Shown: positions 15,829-24,530 of the stretch, in pieces
How positions within the stretch are numbered: the stretch's first letter is position 1
How the letters are laid out: the number at the start of each line of letters is the position of its first letter
DNA from: a virus
DNA length: 64,000 bases
IMG/VR virus record: IMGVR_UViG_3300047499_000102
Span: 34,011 to 98,010 of that record
Strand: one strand, 5' to 3'
Made by a program: the position numbers and the translations under genes
The notes under the pieces: generated by a model
Told to the model about the DNA's origin: nothing
Databases searched by the model: none
The model's input: only the letters and a program-made list of their open reading frames with translations

Positions 15829-17427
15829 CTACTGCCACTCGTTGAAGCGGATGTCGGAGTACGTCATCGTCGCGGTGTGGAAGACCGTGCCGTACGCGTT
15901 GGCAGCCTCGCCACCGGTGTACAGGTCGACTGCGGGGCGCGTCACGAACGGAAGCGGTGTCGCCGCGGGACCGATGCACGTCCAAACAACGGTGCCGTCC
16001 TTCACGGTCTGCCCTGGCTGCGACGGCCACGGCGGCTCATGAGCTCCCGTGGTGCCTGCCGTCGTGCAGAGGTACCAGTAACCGGTCGTCGAGGCCAAGG
16101 GCAGGATCGGCGTGTTCGCCGTGTAGCCCGACGTCGCCAGCCAGGCGCCGCACGGTGGCGTCGTGCCTGGCGACCACGTGTCGATCTCCGAGGCCGCCGC
16201 CCAGTAGGTCCCGCCGAAGCTGTTGCCCTGCTGGATGCCGACGACGAAGCCCTGTCCGAACTGCGAGGCCTGATTCAGATCGGTCGACCGCACCCAGTCG
16301 CCCGCGCTCGCGATGTAGATGCCGGTCTCGCAGCTGCCGCCGTTGAAGGGGCTGTCCACGACGAGCACGCGGTCGCCGGCGGCGGGGGTGTAGCCGTCGA
16401 TGGCCGCCAGCCCCGCGAGGGGGAAGCTCGGGCCGTAGCTGAGGACCCGGCACGGCTGCATCAGCGGCACGGTCCAGGGGAACGCGGTCACGCCCTGCTC
16501 GTCGCGCACCTCAAGGACGTAGGTGTAGAGGCTGCGGATGACGTAGCCGTTGTCCACGGCGAAGGTGAACGACTGCGCGTTGCCTGCGTTGTACCAGGCG
16601 GTGACGTTCGCGGGCGTCGGGACGTAGCACCACCCGTCGACGTCGGCACCAGCGGCGACGCTCGTGCAGGGCGTCGCGTTGCCGTTCTCGTCGACCACGA
16701 GCAGGCGAAAGGAAGGCATCGTCGTCGGCAGCGACGTGTGCAGCGTGACCACGGAGAAGGTCACGGTGACCGAGGTGATGCTCGCATACTGCACCCCGCG
16801 GATGCGCAGCGCGAGCCTCGAGGGCAGCGTTGTCCCGTTCTGCACGTACTGGGGCGCCACGCTCTGCAGCGAGCTGGTGCCGCGCCGTACGACCCACATC
16901 GAGTATGGGATGGGGCGCGCGTCGACGAACGAGTAGACGACCTTGCGCGTGTTCCAAGAGTGCGTCGGGCCGAGCAGAGGGAAGTTGCCGGGGTCGAAGG
17001 CGAGCACCCCGGTGTTCGAGTGGAGCACTCCGCCGCGCGCGACGACCAGGGGGCCGGTCAACTGCAGCCCGGCGCCGCCGATGACGATGGGCGTGGCCGG
17101 CGCCCAGCATCCGCCGTCCACGCCGTTGATGCTGCTCTTCAGGTTGCCATCGAAGGTGGCAAAGTCCGAGGTCAGCACGGACGTGTAGTACATGCACGTC
17201 CACGTCACGCCGCCGTCGACCACGGTCGCGCCACGCACCAAGGGCCACGCGGGCTCCGCGGCACCGCTCTGCCCGGTCGTGATGGCCGTCGCCTTGTAGT
17301 AGAAGCCGGTGGCGTTGACGGTCGTGGGGATGACGTACGCGCCGACCGCGTAGCCCTGCAGCGCCGCCCACGTCGACCACATCGACGGGCCTACCCATTC
17401 GGTGCGCTGTTGCGTGTGATGGGCCAT
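15829..17427 (-). CDS. Large virion surface protein with two repeat modules
   Basis: 532 residues. It has one copy of the ...G-Y-Y-K-A-T ... EPAWPLV.GATVVDGGVTWTC module near the N-terminus (about residues 18-75) and another at about 430-485 (GYWYLCTTAGTTGAHEPPWP ... VVWTCIG). Between them lies the shared block DGGCWAPATPIVIGGAG and beta-rich sequence. It lies directly after the gp48-like baseplate gene, the position of tail fibres in Mu. No signal peptide. Confidence 0.7.
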   Translation of the reverse strand: MAHHTQQRTEWVGPSMWSTWAALQGYAVGAYVIPTTVNATGFYYKATAITTGQSGAAEPAWPLVRGATVVDGGVTWTCMYYTSVLTSDFATFDGNLKSSINGVDGGCWAPATPIVIGGAGLQLTGPLVVARGGVLHSNTGVLAFDPGNFPLLGPTHSWNTRKVVYSFVDARPIPYSMWVVRRGTSSLQSVAPQYVQNGTTLPSRLALRIRGVQYASITSVTVTFSVVTLHTSLPTTMPSFRLLVVDENGNATPCTSVAAGADVDGWCYVPTPANVTAWYNAGNAQSFTFAVDNGYVIRSLYTYVLEVRDEQGVTAFPWTVPLMQPCRVLSYGPSFPLAGLAAIDGYTPAAGDRVLVVDSPFNGGSCETGIYIASAGDWVRSTDLNQASQFGQGFVVGIQQGNSFGGTYWAAASEIDTWSPGTTPPCGAWLATSGYTANTPILPLASTTGYWYLCTTAGTTGAHEPPWPSQPGQTVKDGTVVWTCIGPAATPLPFVTRPAVDLYTGGEAANAYGTVFHTATMTYSDIRFNEWQ

Positions 17428-17430
17428 GCG

Positions 17431-18438
17431 TCACATCGACTGGAAGAAGGTGAACGGCGAGATCGGCTGGGTACCCATGGCGCCGCCCACGACGACCGGA
17501 CCCACGGTGAACTTCATGCCAGCGGTCGACGTCGGCGCCACGATGGCCCATGCGTCGCTCGTGCGCATGATCTTTGCCAGTTGCGCGTCGATCGCCGCGC
17601 GCGTCGTCCGCGAGGTCGCCGCCGCTGCTGTTAGGACGATGTAGCTGAGTCGCTGCGAAGACCACCAGTACGGAAAGTTTCCGGTCGTGATTGGCGCGCC
17701 GATGTCGTGCGAGTTCGCGAAGGTCGCCTGGAAGTAGTTGTATCCGGGCGTGCAGCCGGCCGGCGCGGTCGTCGCGGTCCCCGTCACGGTGACGCGCTCC
17801 ATCTGCGCGGTGTTGCCCGCGCCGACGATGATGGTGTCGCCGAGGAGGAGTAGCTCCGGGACGACGATCGTGGTGTCGAGGTTCTGGTAGGCGCACCAGA
17901 CCGCACCCGCGGTGACGACGGGGTCGACCAACTGCACGAACCGCGGCGGGACGCGCACGTCGAGAAACTGGCCCGGGCCGGCGCCCGGCGCTGCCGGGTA
18001 GATGGACGGCGCCGGCGCCGTGGGGCTCGGTACGTAGCCGAGGAAGTTTCCGGCGCCCGCCAATCTCTTGACGGTGTTGACGATGTTGCTCGGGATGGCA
18101 CCGAGCGGTAGCGCCATCGCCGCGGCAAGCGCGTTCTGTCGCGTGCGGATGTTGTCCGTGGGCCCCGGTGTGAGCCCGTAGTCCTGCTCCAGCAGGGGCA
18201 ACAGGTCGTAGACCGCGAGCGGGTTGGCCTGGTTGCCCGCCTTCTCCGACTCGTAGAGAGCGCTGCCCAGCACGACGGCGGTCGCGTACAGTTGCAACTC
18301 GTCGTCGCTGCCCACTTCCGTGAAGTCGATCTCGCTGCCCCACAGCGATGGCAGAAGCTCGTAGAAGACCTGGATGTGGGTCTTGTTGCTGGAGAAGTCG
18401 AAGGCTCCGGGCCAGGTGAAAGCGGACGGCTGCGGCAT
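17431..18438 (-). CDS. Baseplate/tail protein, Mu gp48-like (YmfQ/DUF2313 type)
   Basis: 335 residues. The N-terminal third (YELLPSLWGSEIDF, then a helical region through NIVNTVKRLAGAG, residues 27-128) fits the Mu gp48/YmfQ family, which connects baseplate to fibres. The C-terminal half is longer than in Mu and beta-rich. Gene order, just after the gp47-like baseplate J protein, supports the call. Confidence 0.7.
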   Translation of the reverse strand: MPQPSAFTWPGAFDFSSNKTHIQVFYELLPSLWGSEIDFTEVGSDDELQLYATAVVLGSALYESEKAGNQANPLAVYDLLPLLEQDYGLTPGPTDNIRTRQNALAAAMALPLGAIPSNIVNTVKRLAGAGNFLGYVPSPTAPAPSIYPAAPGAGPGQFLDVRVPPRFVQLVDPVVTAGAVWCAYQNLDTTIVVPELLLLGDTIIVGAGNTAQMERVTVTGTATTAPAGCTPGYNYFQATFANSHDIGAPITTGNFPYWWSSQRLSYIVLTAAAATSRTTRAAIDAQLAKIMRTSDAWAIVAPTSTAGMKFTVGPVVVGGAMGTQPISPFTFFQSM

Positions 18439-18447
18439 GCTTTCTAC

Positions 18448-18954
18448 CTAGAAAAAGTCGACGCCAAACGAGATGTCGGCGAGAGCGCCGTCGATGGTCG
18501 TGGTGACCTGCACGCCGTTGGCGATGTTCACGACGCCGATGCTGTAGCTATGGGCGCCAAGGATCGCGGTGATGGTCGCGCGCGGGTTGCCCACCGGCGC
18601 GGGAAAGACACCGGCCGCCGTGGTGATGGAGTAGTTCCCCACCGAGTTGCGGACGACCGTGAAGGGGTTGGCCGTGACGTTGTTCGCCGCCACTCGCCAG
18701 TTGGTGATGGTCGGACCGACGCCCGCGGCGACGTCGCATGCACCCCACGGGATCATCCGCGAGACGGAGATGAGTTGCCAGCCCTCGGTGTTGGTGAGTC
18801 CCGCGCTGGGGATGTAGCGCGGGTTGGGCGGTGCGCTGCCGAGGTCCTCAAACTCTGCGCCGTCGAAGTCGTCCTGCCCAGGGCGGTAGCCCTGGGTCGT
18901 GGGGATCGGCAGGTTCGGGTTGCCGTCAAACGTGGAACATCCGGGCGCCGGCAT
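18448..18954 (-). CDS. Hypothetical tail protein between gp47- and gp48-like genes
   Basis: 168 residues; soluble, Asn/Gly/Val-rich and beta-type (VVRNSVGNYSITTAAGVF; HSYSIGVVNIANGVQVTTTI). No family recognised. It sits between two baseplate genes in the same operon, so it is probably a baseplate or fibre-attachment component. Confidence 0.6.
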   Translation of the reverse strand: MPAPGCSTFDGNPNLPIPTTQGYRPGQDDFDGAEFEDLGSAPPNPRYIPSAGLTNTEGWQLISVSRMIPWGACDVAAGVGPTITNWRVAANNVTANPFTVVRNSVGNYSITTAAGVFPAPVGNPRATITAILGAHSYSIGVVNIANGVQVTTTIDGALADISFGVDFF

Positions 18955-19021
18955 GCTGTTACTCTCCGTTCACGTCTCACGCGGTGGTGTGCACGTCATC
19001 GAGAAGGCGGACATGCCGTCG

Positions 19022-20641
19022 TCAGCCACCAGGGAAGACGACGAGGTTGCCCAGCGTGAGCAGGTACACGAAGACCCCGGGAGTGCCCGTGGGAGCGGCG
19101 TACGGCACGGTGGGTTCCTCGAGCAGTACATCCGCGATGCTGTCCGTCGAGAAGAGTGTGGGCACCGGGGGCTGAGTCTGCTGCGCGCCCTGCGGCGGCT
19201 GGTTCGTGATGGTGCCGCCCAGCAGGCGGTTGGTGATCGATGACGGCCAGTATTGCGGGTTGGCGGGACTGCGCTTCTGACGCAGTCCAGGGTCGAAGAA
19301 GGTCGCGAACTGCTCGCCGGGGCCGATGGTGTCGAAGTAGCTCACGACCGGGGCCAGGGCGTCGTTGAGCGACGGGCTCCAAGGACAGCATGCTTGACCA
19401 GCGATCGGCGTGTAGCTCGTGTCGGAGATGCCGTTCGTCGTGTCCACGGTGATGTCGTACGTGGTCGTGGAGATGACCGTGACCGTGAGGATCTTCTTCT
19501 GCCGGAAGGTCAGGTTCGGCAGGTCGAGGAAGGCGATGTTCTGGCCGACCTGCGGCGCCGTGGCAGCGGTGAGCTCGGGGCTCGACAGCCGGAAGGCCAA
19601 GGCGGTAAGGCTGCCCGCGGCGTTCGCACTTGCGACGACACCATTGGTCGCGATGGGGCCCAGATACGGGGGGAAGGTCGTGGTGTCCGCCCAGCTGTCG
19701 GCCGAGTTGTTCCACAAGATCTCGAGGACAACGGTGACCGGAGAGGCCACGATCGTGCACATGAAGATGCCGTCGGTGGCAGGCATCTGCCCGCCGAGCA
19801 GTTGCGCGGCGAGCGCAAGATGCGTCGCGGTAGGGATTCGGCTCGCCCCTGGCTGTCCTGGGCGCAGGGTGAAGAAGACGGCCGTGGTCCCAGGGCCCAT
19901 CGCATCGGGGATAGTGAAGGCCTGCTCGATGGGGATCGTCGTGGCGCTCATCAGGAGCGCCTGGTACTGGGCATCGTTGCCGCTCGCGGGGGGGTTCGCG
20001 GCGAGGTAGTCGAGGCGTCGGCGAACCTGATCGTCGGTCTCGACGGGTGCGCCACCTACGAGTCCCTGCCCGTTCGACTGGATGACGACGTTGCACGTGA
20101 GCGAGCTGCCAGGCCTTGGCGAGGCCCATGTGAGCACCGAGTCGGCCGGCAGGTTCGTCTGCAGGCCCGTGTCGATGCCCGTGATCGGGATGGGCGTGCC
20201 CGAGCCCGCGATGGCGGGATTGGCTGGCAGGTAGAGACCCGTCTGGGTGCACTGGAACTGCAGCCCCGTCGGCAGATGTGTGAGGACGTCGCCGGCGAAG
20301 ATGGTCGCTCCGCTCGAAGAGCCTCCCTGGTTGATCGCGGCGCCGGATCCACCCACGGCGGGCAGCGGTGCCGTGGTGCCAAGGATCGTGGCCCAGTCGT
20401 ACAGGTCCTGACCCGTTGCCGTGGAACGGCGCACGCCCTTGGCGATCGTGATGGAGTTGGCGTCGATGCTGCCAGCGACGTCGGATGTGGCGCGGGCGTC
20501 GAGGTCGACCTTGCTGCCCGGTCGCATGTCGGGCGGGGTATTGCCGATGGGCACGCGCGCCGAGATCGCCCGCTTGTAGAGCGCGATGCGCTGGTCGCGC
20601 GATGGGATGACCAGCTTTCCGGCGAGCTTGTCGAGCGGCAT
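19022..20641 (-). CDS. Baseplate J-like protein (Mu gp47 type)
   Basis: 539 residues. The middle region (GLVGGAPVETDDQVRRRL, then LAANPPASGNDAQYQ) is the signature of the baseplate J/gp47 family that forms the baseplate wedge. The N-terminal region holds the usual beta domain (PGSKVDLDARATSDVAGSIDA-like). Length is above the ~360 residues of Mu gp47 because of an extended C-terminal part. Placed exactly between gp46- and gp48-like genes. Confidence 0.85.
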   Translation of the reverse strand: MPLDKLAGKLVIPSRDQRIALYKRAISARVPIGNTPPDMRPGSKVDLDARATSDVAGSIDANSITIAKGVRRSTATGQDLYDWATILGTTAPLPAVGGSGAAINQGGSSSGATIFAGDVLTHLPTGLQFQCTQTGLYLPANPAIAGSGTPIPITGIDTGLQTNLPADSVLTWASPRPGSSLTCNVVIQSNGQGLVGGAPVETDDQVRRRLDYLAANPPASGNDAQYQALLMSATTIPIEQAFTIPDAMGPGTTAVFFTLRPGQPGASRIPTATHLALAAQLLGGQMPATDGIFMCTIVASPVTVVLEILWNNSADSWADTTTFPPYLGPIATNGVVASANAAGSLTALAFRLSSPELTAATAPQVGQNIAFLDLPNLTFRQKKILTVTVISTTTYDITVDTTNGISDTSYTPIAGQACCPWSPSLNDALAPVVSYFDTIGPGEQFATFFDPGLRQKRSPANPQYWPSSITNRLLGGTITNQPPQGAQQTQPPVPTLFSTDSIADVLLEEPTVPYAAPTGTPGVFVYLLTLGNLVVFPGG

Positions 20642-20642
20642 C

Positions 20643-21131
20643 TTAGGTGTTCACTCCGACGACGGAGATTGATCGCTTGTTCGAGGTGGGGAACCGCGGG
20701 TTGGTCGCCGGGTCGCGCAGGTTCACGTAGGCGACGGCGAAGACGTTCTGTCCACGGAGTTGCTTCACGGTCACGCTCAGTAGGAGCACATCGCCGTTCG
20801 TGATGAGGTCCTGCATGACGCTGCGCACTTCGTTGTAAGCGGTCTGCAGGACCTTCGGCGCGGGCAAGCGCGCGCAAACGATTGCCAGGCGCGTTCCGAG
20901 TGACGTCGCGCTCTTGCTCTGCCCCTTTCGTGTCGTGAGTCGAAGGGTCACGATCTGATCGATCGGGTGCATGTCGATCGGGTTGCCGTTCTCGTCCAGC
21001 GTGAGGAACTGGTTGATGGACGGGTCGAAGAACGGCGCGCGCGGCAGGAACGGAGGCGATGGCGTGGCGGGCACGTACACGGGATCGAAGCCCGCGGGAC
21101 CGGCGCCAGCTTGGAAGTCTCCAGCACCCAT
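20643..21131 (-). CDS. Baseplate wedge protein, Mu gp46 / T4 gp25-like
   Basis: 162 residues. The core (DQIVTLRLTTRKGQSKSATS, LQTAYNEVRSVMQDLITNGD, LLLSVTVKQLRG) fits gp46/gp25-type wedge proteins in length and strand-helix order. It lies 1 bp upstream of the gp47-like gene, as in Mu. Its start codon overlaps the previous stop (TGATG). Confidence 0.65.
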   Translation of the reverse strand: MGAGDFQAGAGPAGFDPVYVPATPSPPFLPRAPFFDPSINQFLTLDENGNPIDMHPIDQIVTLRLTTRKGQSKSATSLGTRLAIVCARLPAPKVLQTAYNEVRSVMQDLITNGDVLLLSVTVKQLRGQNVFAVAYVNLRDPATNPRFPTSNKRSISVVGVNT

Positions 21132-21388
21132 CAGGACCTCGGGCAGTTGAGCGGCAACTGGTTGATGAGCGCCTCGAGCATGTCGAACGCTTCCTGCACG
21201 GGCTCAAGGAAGGCGAAGTTGATGGTCAGCGGCGGGAGCGGAAGCGAGAGGACGATCGTGATCGCCTCTGGGAGTAGGCAGCACGGGTTCGGGAGGCTCA
21301 GCGAGACGGACGGCAGCTGCGGCGACAGGGAGATCCCCGATGGGAGCGACGGGAACGGCAGCTTGGGAATGGGGATGCAGGTGGACAT
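21131..21388 (-). CDS. Small Pro/Leu-rich tail protein
   Basis: 85 residues, starting MSTCIPIPKLPFPSLPSGIS. The first half is made of LP/SLP repeats; the second half is one amphipathic helix (EPVQEAFDMLEALINQL). No domain is recognised. It sits between the spike-like and wedge genes of the baseplate block, with TGATG coupling to the wedge gene. Confidence 0.6.
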   Translation of the reverse strand: MSTCIPIPKLPFPSLPSGISLSPQLPSVSLSLPNPCCLLPEAITIVLSLPLPPLTINFAFLEPVQEAFDMLEALINQLPLNCPRS

Positions 21389-21392
21389 GGGC

Positions 21393-22334
21393 TCACCCGA
21401 TGTTCGTGGCGGTCGCGATGGTCTCCAGCGCCGTGCCGATCGCCGACTCTGCGGTCCCGAGCAGCGCTGCCAGCGCTGCGACAGGGCCAGCCGATCCAGA
21501 GCCGCCGCCGAGCTTCACGATCTCGGCCTGCAGCGCAACGATCGCGGCCGACTGCGCCGCAGCGAGCGCGCCCATCGCGCCGAGTACGCCGACCAAGGGC
21601 TCGGCTTGGGCGACGGGGCCGACCACGGATCCCGTCGGTCCGATCGAGATGACCGGGGCGACGACGCGCACCATGTCCGCCTGCAGACTCGCGGTCGACC
21701 CGAGCCCGGGCAGAATGCCACCCATGTATCCGAGGGTGAACCGAGCCCCGCCACCTGCCTGCATCGAGTAACCGGTGAACAGCACGTCGCCGTTGTCGTC
21801 AGCGAACTGCCCGAACATCTCGCGCCCCCAGGGCGACGCGCGCACGAAGCCGTATCGGCTCACCTCCTCGAAGATGGTCTGCCCATCCCCACCGCCGCCC
21901 GTCGACGTCGTCGCGAGGCTGATGCGCCCGTCGGAGTGCGTGCGGACGAAGCTGCAACCGAGGATGTCCGAGCTTGCGCCGGCCGTTGGGTTCACGCCGT
22001 AGAAGACCGCGCAGCCCGGATCGGGGATGGGGATGATGGCCAACACCCGAGGGTCTTCCATCGTCCACGCGTGACCCTGGCTGCCCTCGTACGCGTAGAG
22101 GAGCTGGGCGCCCTTGGTCGGATCTGGCTGGCCGTTGCCTGGCTTACCGGGCGGTGCGGTGTTGAGCGCGGGGTCGAGGGCGCGACCCCATAGGCCGTAG
22201 AAGTGATGACGCTCGATGGGCGATGCGCCGCTCGCGCCCTCGCCCTCGGCATCGTACTGGACGTCCTCGAAGCCCTGGTCGTCCATGACGGATGCGATCT
22301 GGACGCCGATGTCCCATTCGAGAGGTCGGGGCAT
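21393..22334 (-). CDS. Baseplate spike/assembly protein, Mu gp45-like by position
   Basis: 313 residues. It sits between the gpP/gp44-like hub and gp46-like wedge, where Mu encodes the spike protein gp45. The N-terminal half carries an OB-like, beta-rich segment (GAQLLYAYEGSQGHAW, RVLAIIPIPDPGCAVFYGV), followed by a ...SIGPTGSVVGPVAQAEPLV stretch and an Ala-rich helix. Sequence resemblance to gp45 is weak; the assignment is mainly gene order. Confidence 0.6.
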   Translation of the reverse strand: MPRPLEWDIGVQIASVMDDQGFEDVQYDAEGEGASGASPIERHHFYGLWGRALDPALNTAPPGKPGNGQPDPTKGAQLLYAYEGSQGHAWTMEDPRVLAIIPIPDPGCAVFYGVNPTAGASSDILGCSFVRTHSDGRISLATTSTGGGGDGQTIFEEVSRYGFVRASPWGREMFGQFADDNGDVLFTGYSMQAGGGARFTLGYMGGILPGLGSTASLQADMVRVVAPVISIGPTGSVVGPVAQAEPLVGVLGAMGALAAAQSAAIVALQAEIVKLGGGSGSAGPVAALAALLGTAESAIGTALETIATATNIG

Positions 22335-22344
22335 TCGTCGACTC

Positions 22345-23574
22345 CTACTCTTCGTCCGCCCCGAAAATTAGGTCTGTCAAGCGCATCAATCGGATGGTCG
22401 TTGTCGTCTGCGGTCCGCGCTGGCGGTCGAGGGATTCCAGGTAGAAGTTCTCGTGGAACCCGAGCTCGTCATCGTCGACATGCACGACGGTGTCGGGCAC
22501 GAGCACGGCTCGCTGTCCGCCGCCGGCGGCGTTCGAGGCGCTCGCCAATGGCAACGTGTGACCGTCGACGGTGTACTCCAGCTTCCAACCCGAGCGACGC
22601 TCCTCGGCGAGCTTGCGTCGCGCGAAGAACTCCGCCTCGGCCTGGTTGTGGCAGTTGGCATCGCGGAACACGATCGGCTGGTTGTATCCGCTCGCCTGCA
22701 TCTCGTCGTCGTCGAAGGCGCCCTTGCTCTTCACGCGACCGAATGCCTTGCCTCCGCCCTTGGCGTAGACGATCGCTTCGGAATGGCGGTGCGTGCGGTC
22801 GTCCTGAAAGCTCATGCCCACAACATTCGCGCGCAGACTGTCCTTCGGCTGCCCCGTCTTGCGGCGCAGTAGGTACGTGGGTGCCTGGTTGCCGTTGGGC
22901 GCGGCGAGGACGAAGCTGCCGTCGTTGGCGGCCCAGAAGAAGAGCCCCGCGCGATCGAAGTGACGCCGCAGGAACTGGTGCCACGTCTCATGCAGCCGCG
23001 CCTGCGGGTGAGAGGCGATGGAGCCCGCAGAGATTTCCTGTCCGGCCTGGCTCGCCTTCGTCTCGGCGACGTTCACGCCCGCTTTTGCGCTGCGGTTCGC
23101 GGTGTTGTCCGTCTGCAGGATGTTCGGGTCGATGGGGCCAGAGGGCGCAAGCTTCACCTGCTGCAGCGCGAACCACGCCAGCTGCGCGCAGGTCTTCACG
23201 TTCGCCGCGATGACCCCGGTCACGAAGGTGTCCTGCAGCGGCGCGAGCGAGTCGCGCCCCTTGAGTGTCACCTTCGTCGCCGAGCCAGGGGGCTGCCCGG
23301 CCATCACCGCGTCGAGGTAACCGCTCTGCTGCAGGACGTTGCCGACCAAGAGCTGAAAGATGTAGTTCGGACCTGGCTGGAAGGTCTGGATGAGCGATGC
23401 GGCGAGGTCGCCGCTGCCGATGGTGATCGAGAAGCCCGCGGGCTGCGAGAGGACGCCTTCGTTGACGTTCCAGCTTTCGGCGATGAGCAACTGTTGCCCG
23501 TTGACCAGGAGCTTTACGCTGTCATCGCGTCCGCCCAGTCCCTGGATCAGCGCCTGCGGCGTGGGGTTGCTCAT
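22345..23574 (-). CDS. Baseplate hub protein, gpP/gpD-like (Mu gp44)
   Basis: 409 residues. The N-terminus (VKLLVNGQQLLIAESWNVNE) and the later motif HETWHQFLRRHFDRAGLFFW plus the LYRR.TGQPKDSL-type strand fit the gpD/gp44 hub family that caps the tail tube. The ATG at 23574 overlaps the stop of the gpN-like gene by 4 bp. Position and length (Mu gp44 is about 380 residues) agree. Confidence 0.8.
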   Translation of the reverse strand: MSNPTPQALIQGLGGRDDSVKLLVNGQQLLIAESWNVNEGVLSQPAGFSITIGSGDLAASLIQTFQPGPNYIFQLLVGNVLQQSGYLDAVMAGQPPGSATKVTLKGRDSLAPLQDTFVTGVIAANVKTCAQLAWFALQQVKLAPSGPIDPNILQTDNTANRSAKAGVNVAETKASQAGQEISAGSIASHPQARLHETWHQFLRRHFDRAGLFFWAANDGSFVLAAPNGNQAPTYLLRRKTGQPKDSLRANVVGMSFQDDRTHRHSEAIVYAKGGGKAFGRVKSKGAFDDDEMQASGYNQPIVFRDANCHNQAEAEFFARRKLAEERRSGWKLEYTVDGHTLPLASASNAAGGGQRAVLVPDTVVHVDDDELGFHENFYLESLDRQRGPQTTTTIRLMRLTDLIFGADEE

Positions 23575-24527
23575 CCTGCGGTGTTCGACTGGCCGGCGCC
23601 CGCGTTCGGGCTGTCCGGGTAGTAGTAGATGATGGTGGTCGCAGGCACGTTTAGGACGTCAGCCAGCCCGGGGTTGAGGCCGAGAAGATCACTCACTCGA
23701 GACGCGTCTCCGTAGATCGAGACGGCGCAGTCCACGAGGGTCTGGGTCTGCTCGACGATGTACTGGTTCAGCGGTACCTGCTTGGACTGCAGGTCCTGCA
23801 GCGCGAGGGACGCGCCGTTCCATAGGTCGAGGAGCACGTTGACGACCGGCCAAGCCCGGGCGTCTTGCATCGACAGCGCGCCCTCAAGCTGTTGGCAGAG
23901 CCCCGCGAGGTCCTGCAGCTTCGCCGAGTAGTCGTTGCCGTACAGCTGCACGGTGTCGCCGATGGCGAGGATCTGGGTGACCGTGCTCTGGATGACATCG
24001 AACAGGCTCTCGTCCTCGTCGCTCAAGGCGAGGTCGGATTCGACTGCCGCGAGCTCGGCGGCGAGGCGCGCGGCACTCGGACCGATCGATGTGTCGTCGA
24101 GATCCGTCACCACGTTGTTCAGAGCGTACTGCGCGCTTTGGTCCTCCAGGAAGGTGATGTCCACCTTCTCGCCGCTCAGCATCCTGGCGTCCTTGACCTG
24201 CTCCCACCCGATGATGAAGGCGGGGAAGCTGCCGATGGTCGGATGGACGAATGTCAGGGTCTGCATCTGCTCGGCGTAGCCTCGCAGCGTGTTCATCCCG
24301 TTGGGGTATAGGTCGGGGAACGCCGGGAAGGTCGCCTGGAAGTTGCCCCGAACGGTGACCTTGTAGAGCGATCGCCCGAGCTTCTCGACGTTGCCGCCGG
24401 GCGAATGCGGGTACTCGTGCACGTGATGCCGAAGCACGAGCGACACGTGGTGGGTCTCGCCCGGGAACTTGATGTCCCCGAACTGCGTTTGAGGCAGGCC
24501 GGTCTGCGCGGTCACCTTGCTGGGCAT
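23571..24527 (-). CDS. DNA-circularisation-protein N-like tail protein (Mu gp43)
   Basis: 318 residues. The N-terminal 130 residues (FPGETHHVSLVLRHHVHEYP, GEKVDITFLEDQSAQYAL) match the gpN family N-terminal domain. The C-terminal 50 residues (AVSIYGDASRVSDLLGLNPG, then NVPATTIIYYY) look like a LysM-type unit, as in other hub proteins. It follows the tape-measure gene by 3 bp. In Mu this protein is part of the baseplate hub. Confidence 0.8.
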   Translation of the reverse strand: MPSKVTAQTGLPQTQFGDIKFPGETHHVSLVLRHHVHEYPHSPGGNVEKLGRSLYKVTVRGNFQATFPAFPDLYPNGMNTLRGYAEQMQTLTFVHPTIGSFPAFIIGWEQVKDARMLSGEKVDITFLEDQSAQYALNNVVTDLDDTSIGPSAARLAAELAAVESDLALSDEDESLFDVIQSTVTQILAIGDTVQLYGNDYSAKLQDLAGLCQQLEGALSMQDARAWPVVNVLLDLWNGASLALQDLQSKQVPLNQYIVEQTQTLVDCAVSIYGDASRVSDLLGLNPGLADVLNVPATTIIYYYPDSPNAGAGQSNTAG

Positions 24528-24530
24528 CGG

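Noticed and set aside
18292-19059. Plus-strand 255-residue frame
   Set aside because: It runs antisense across the gp48-like gene and its neighbour; no start signal or protein-like composition.
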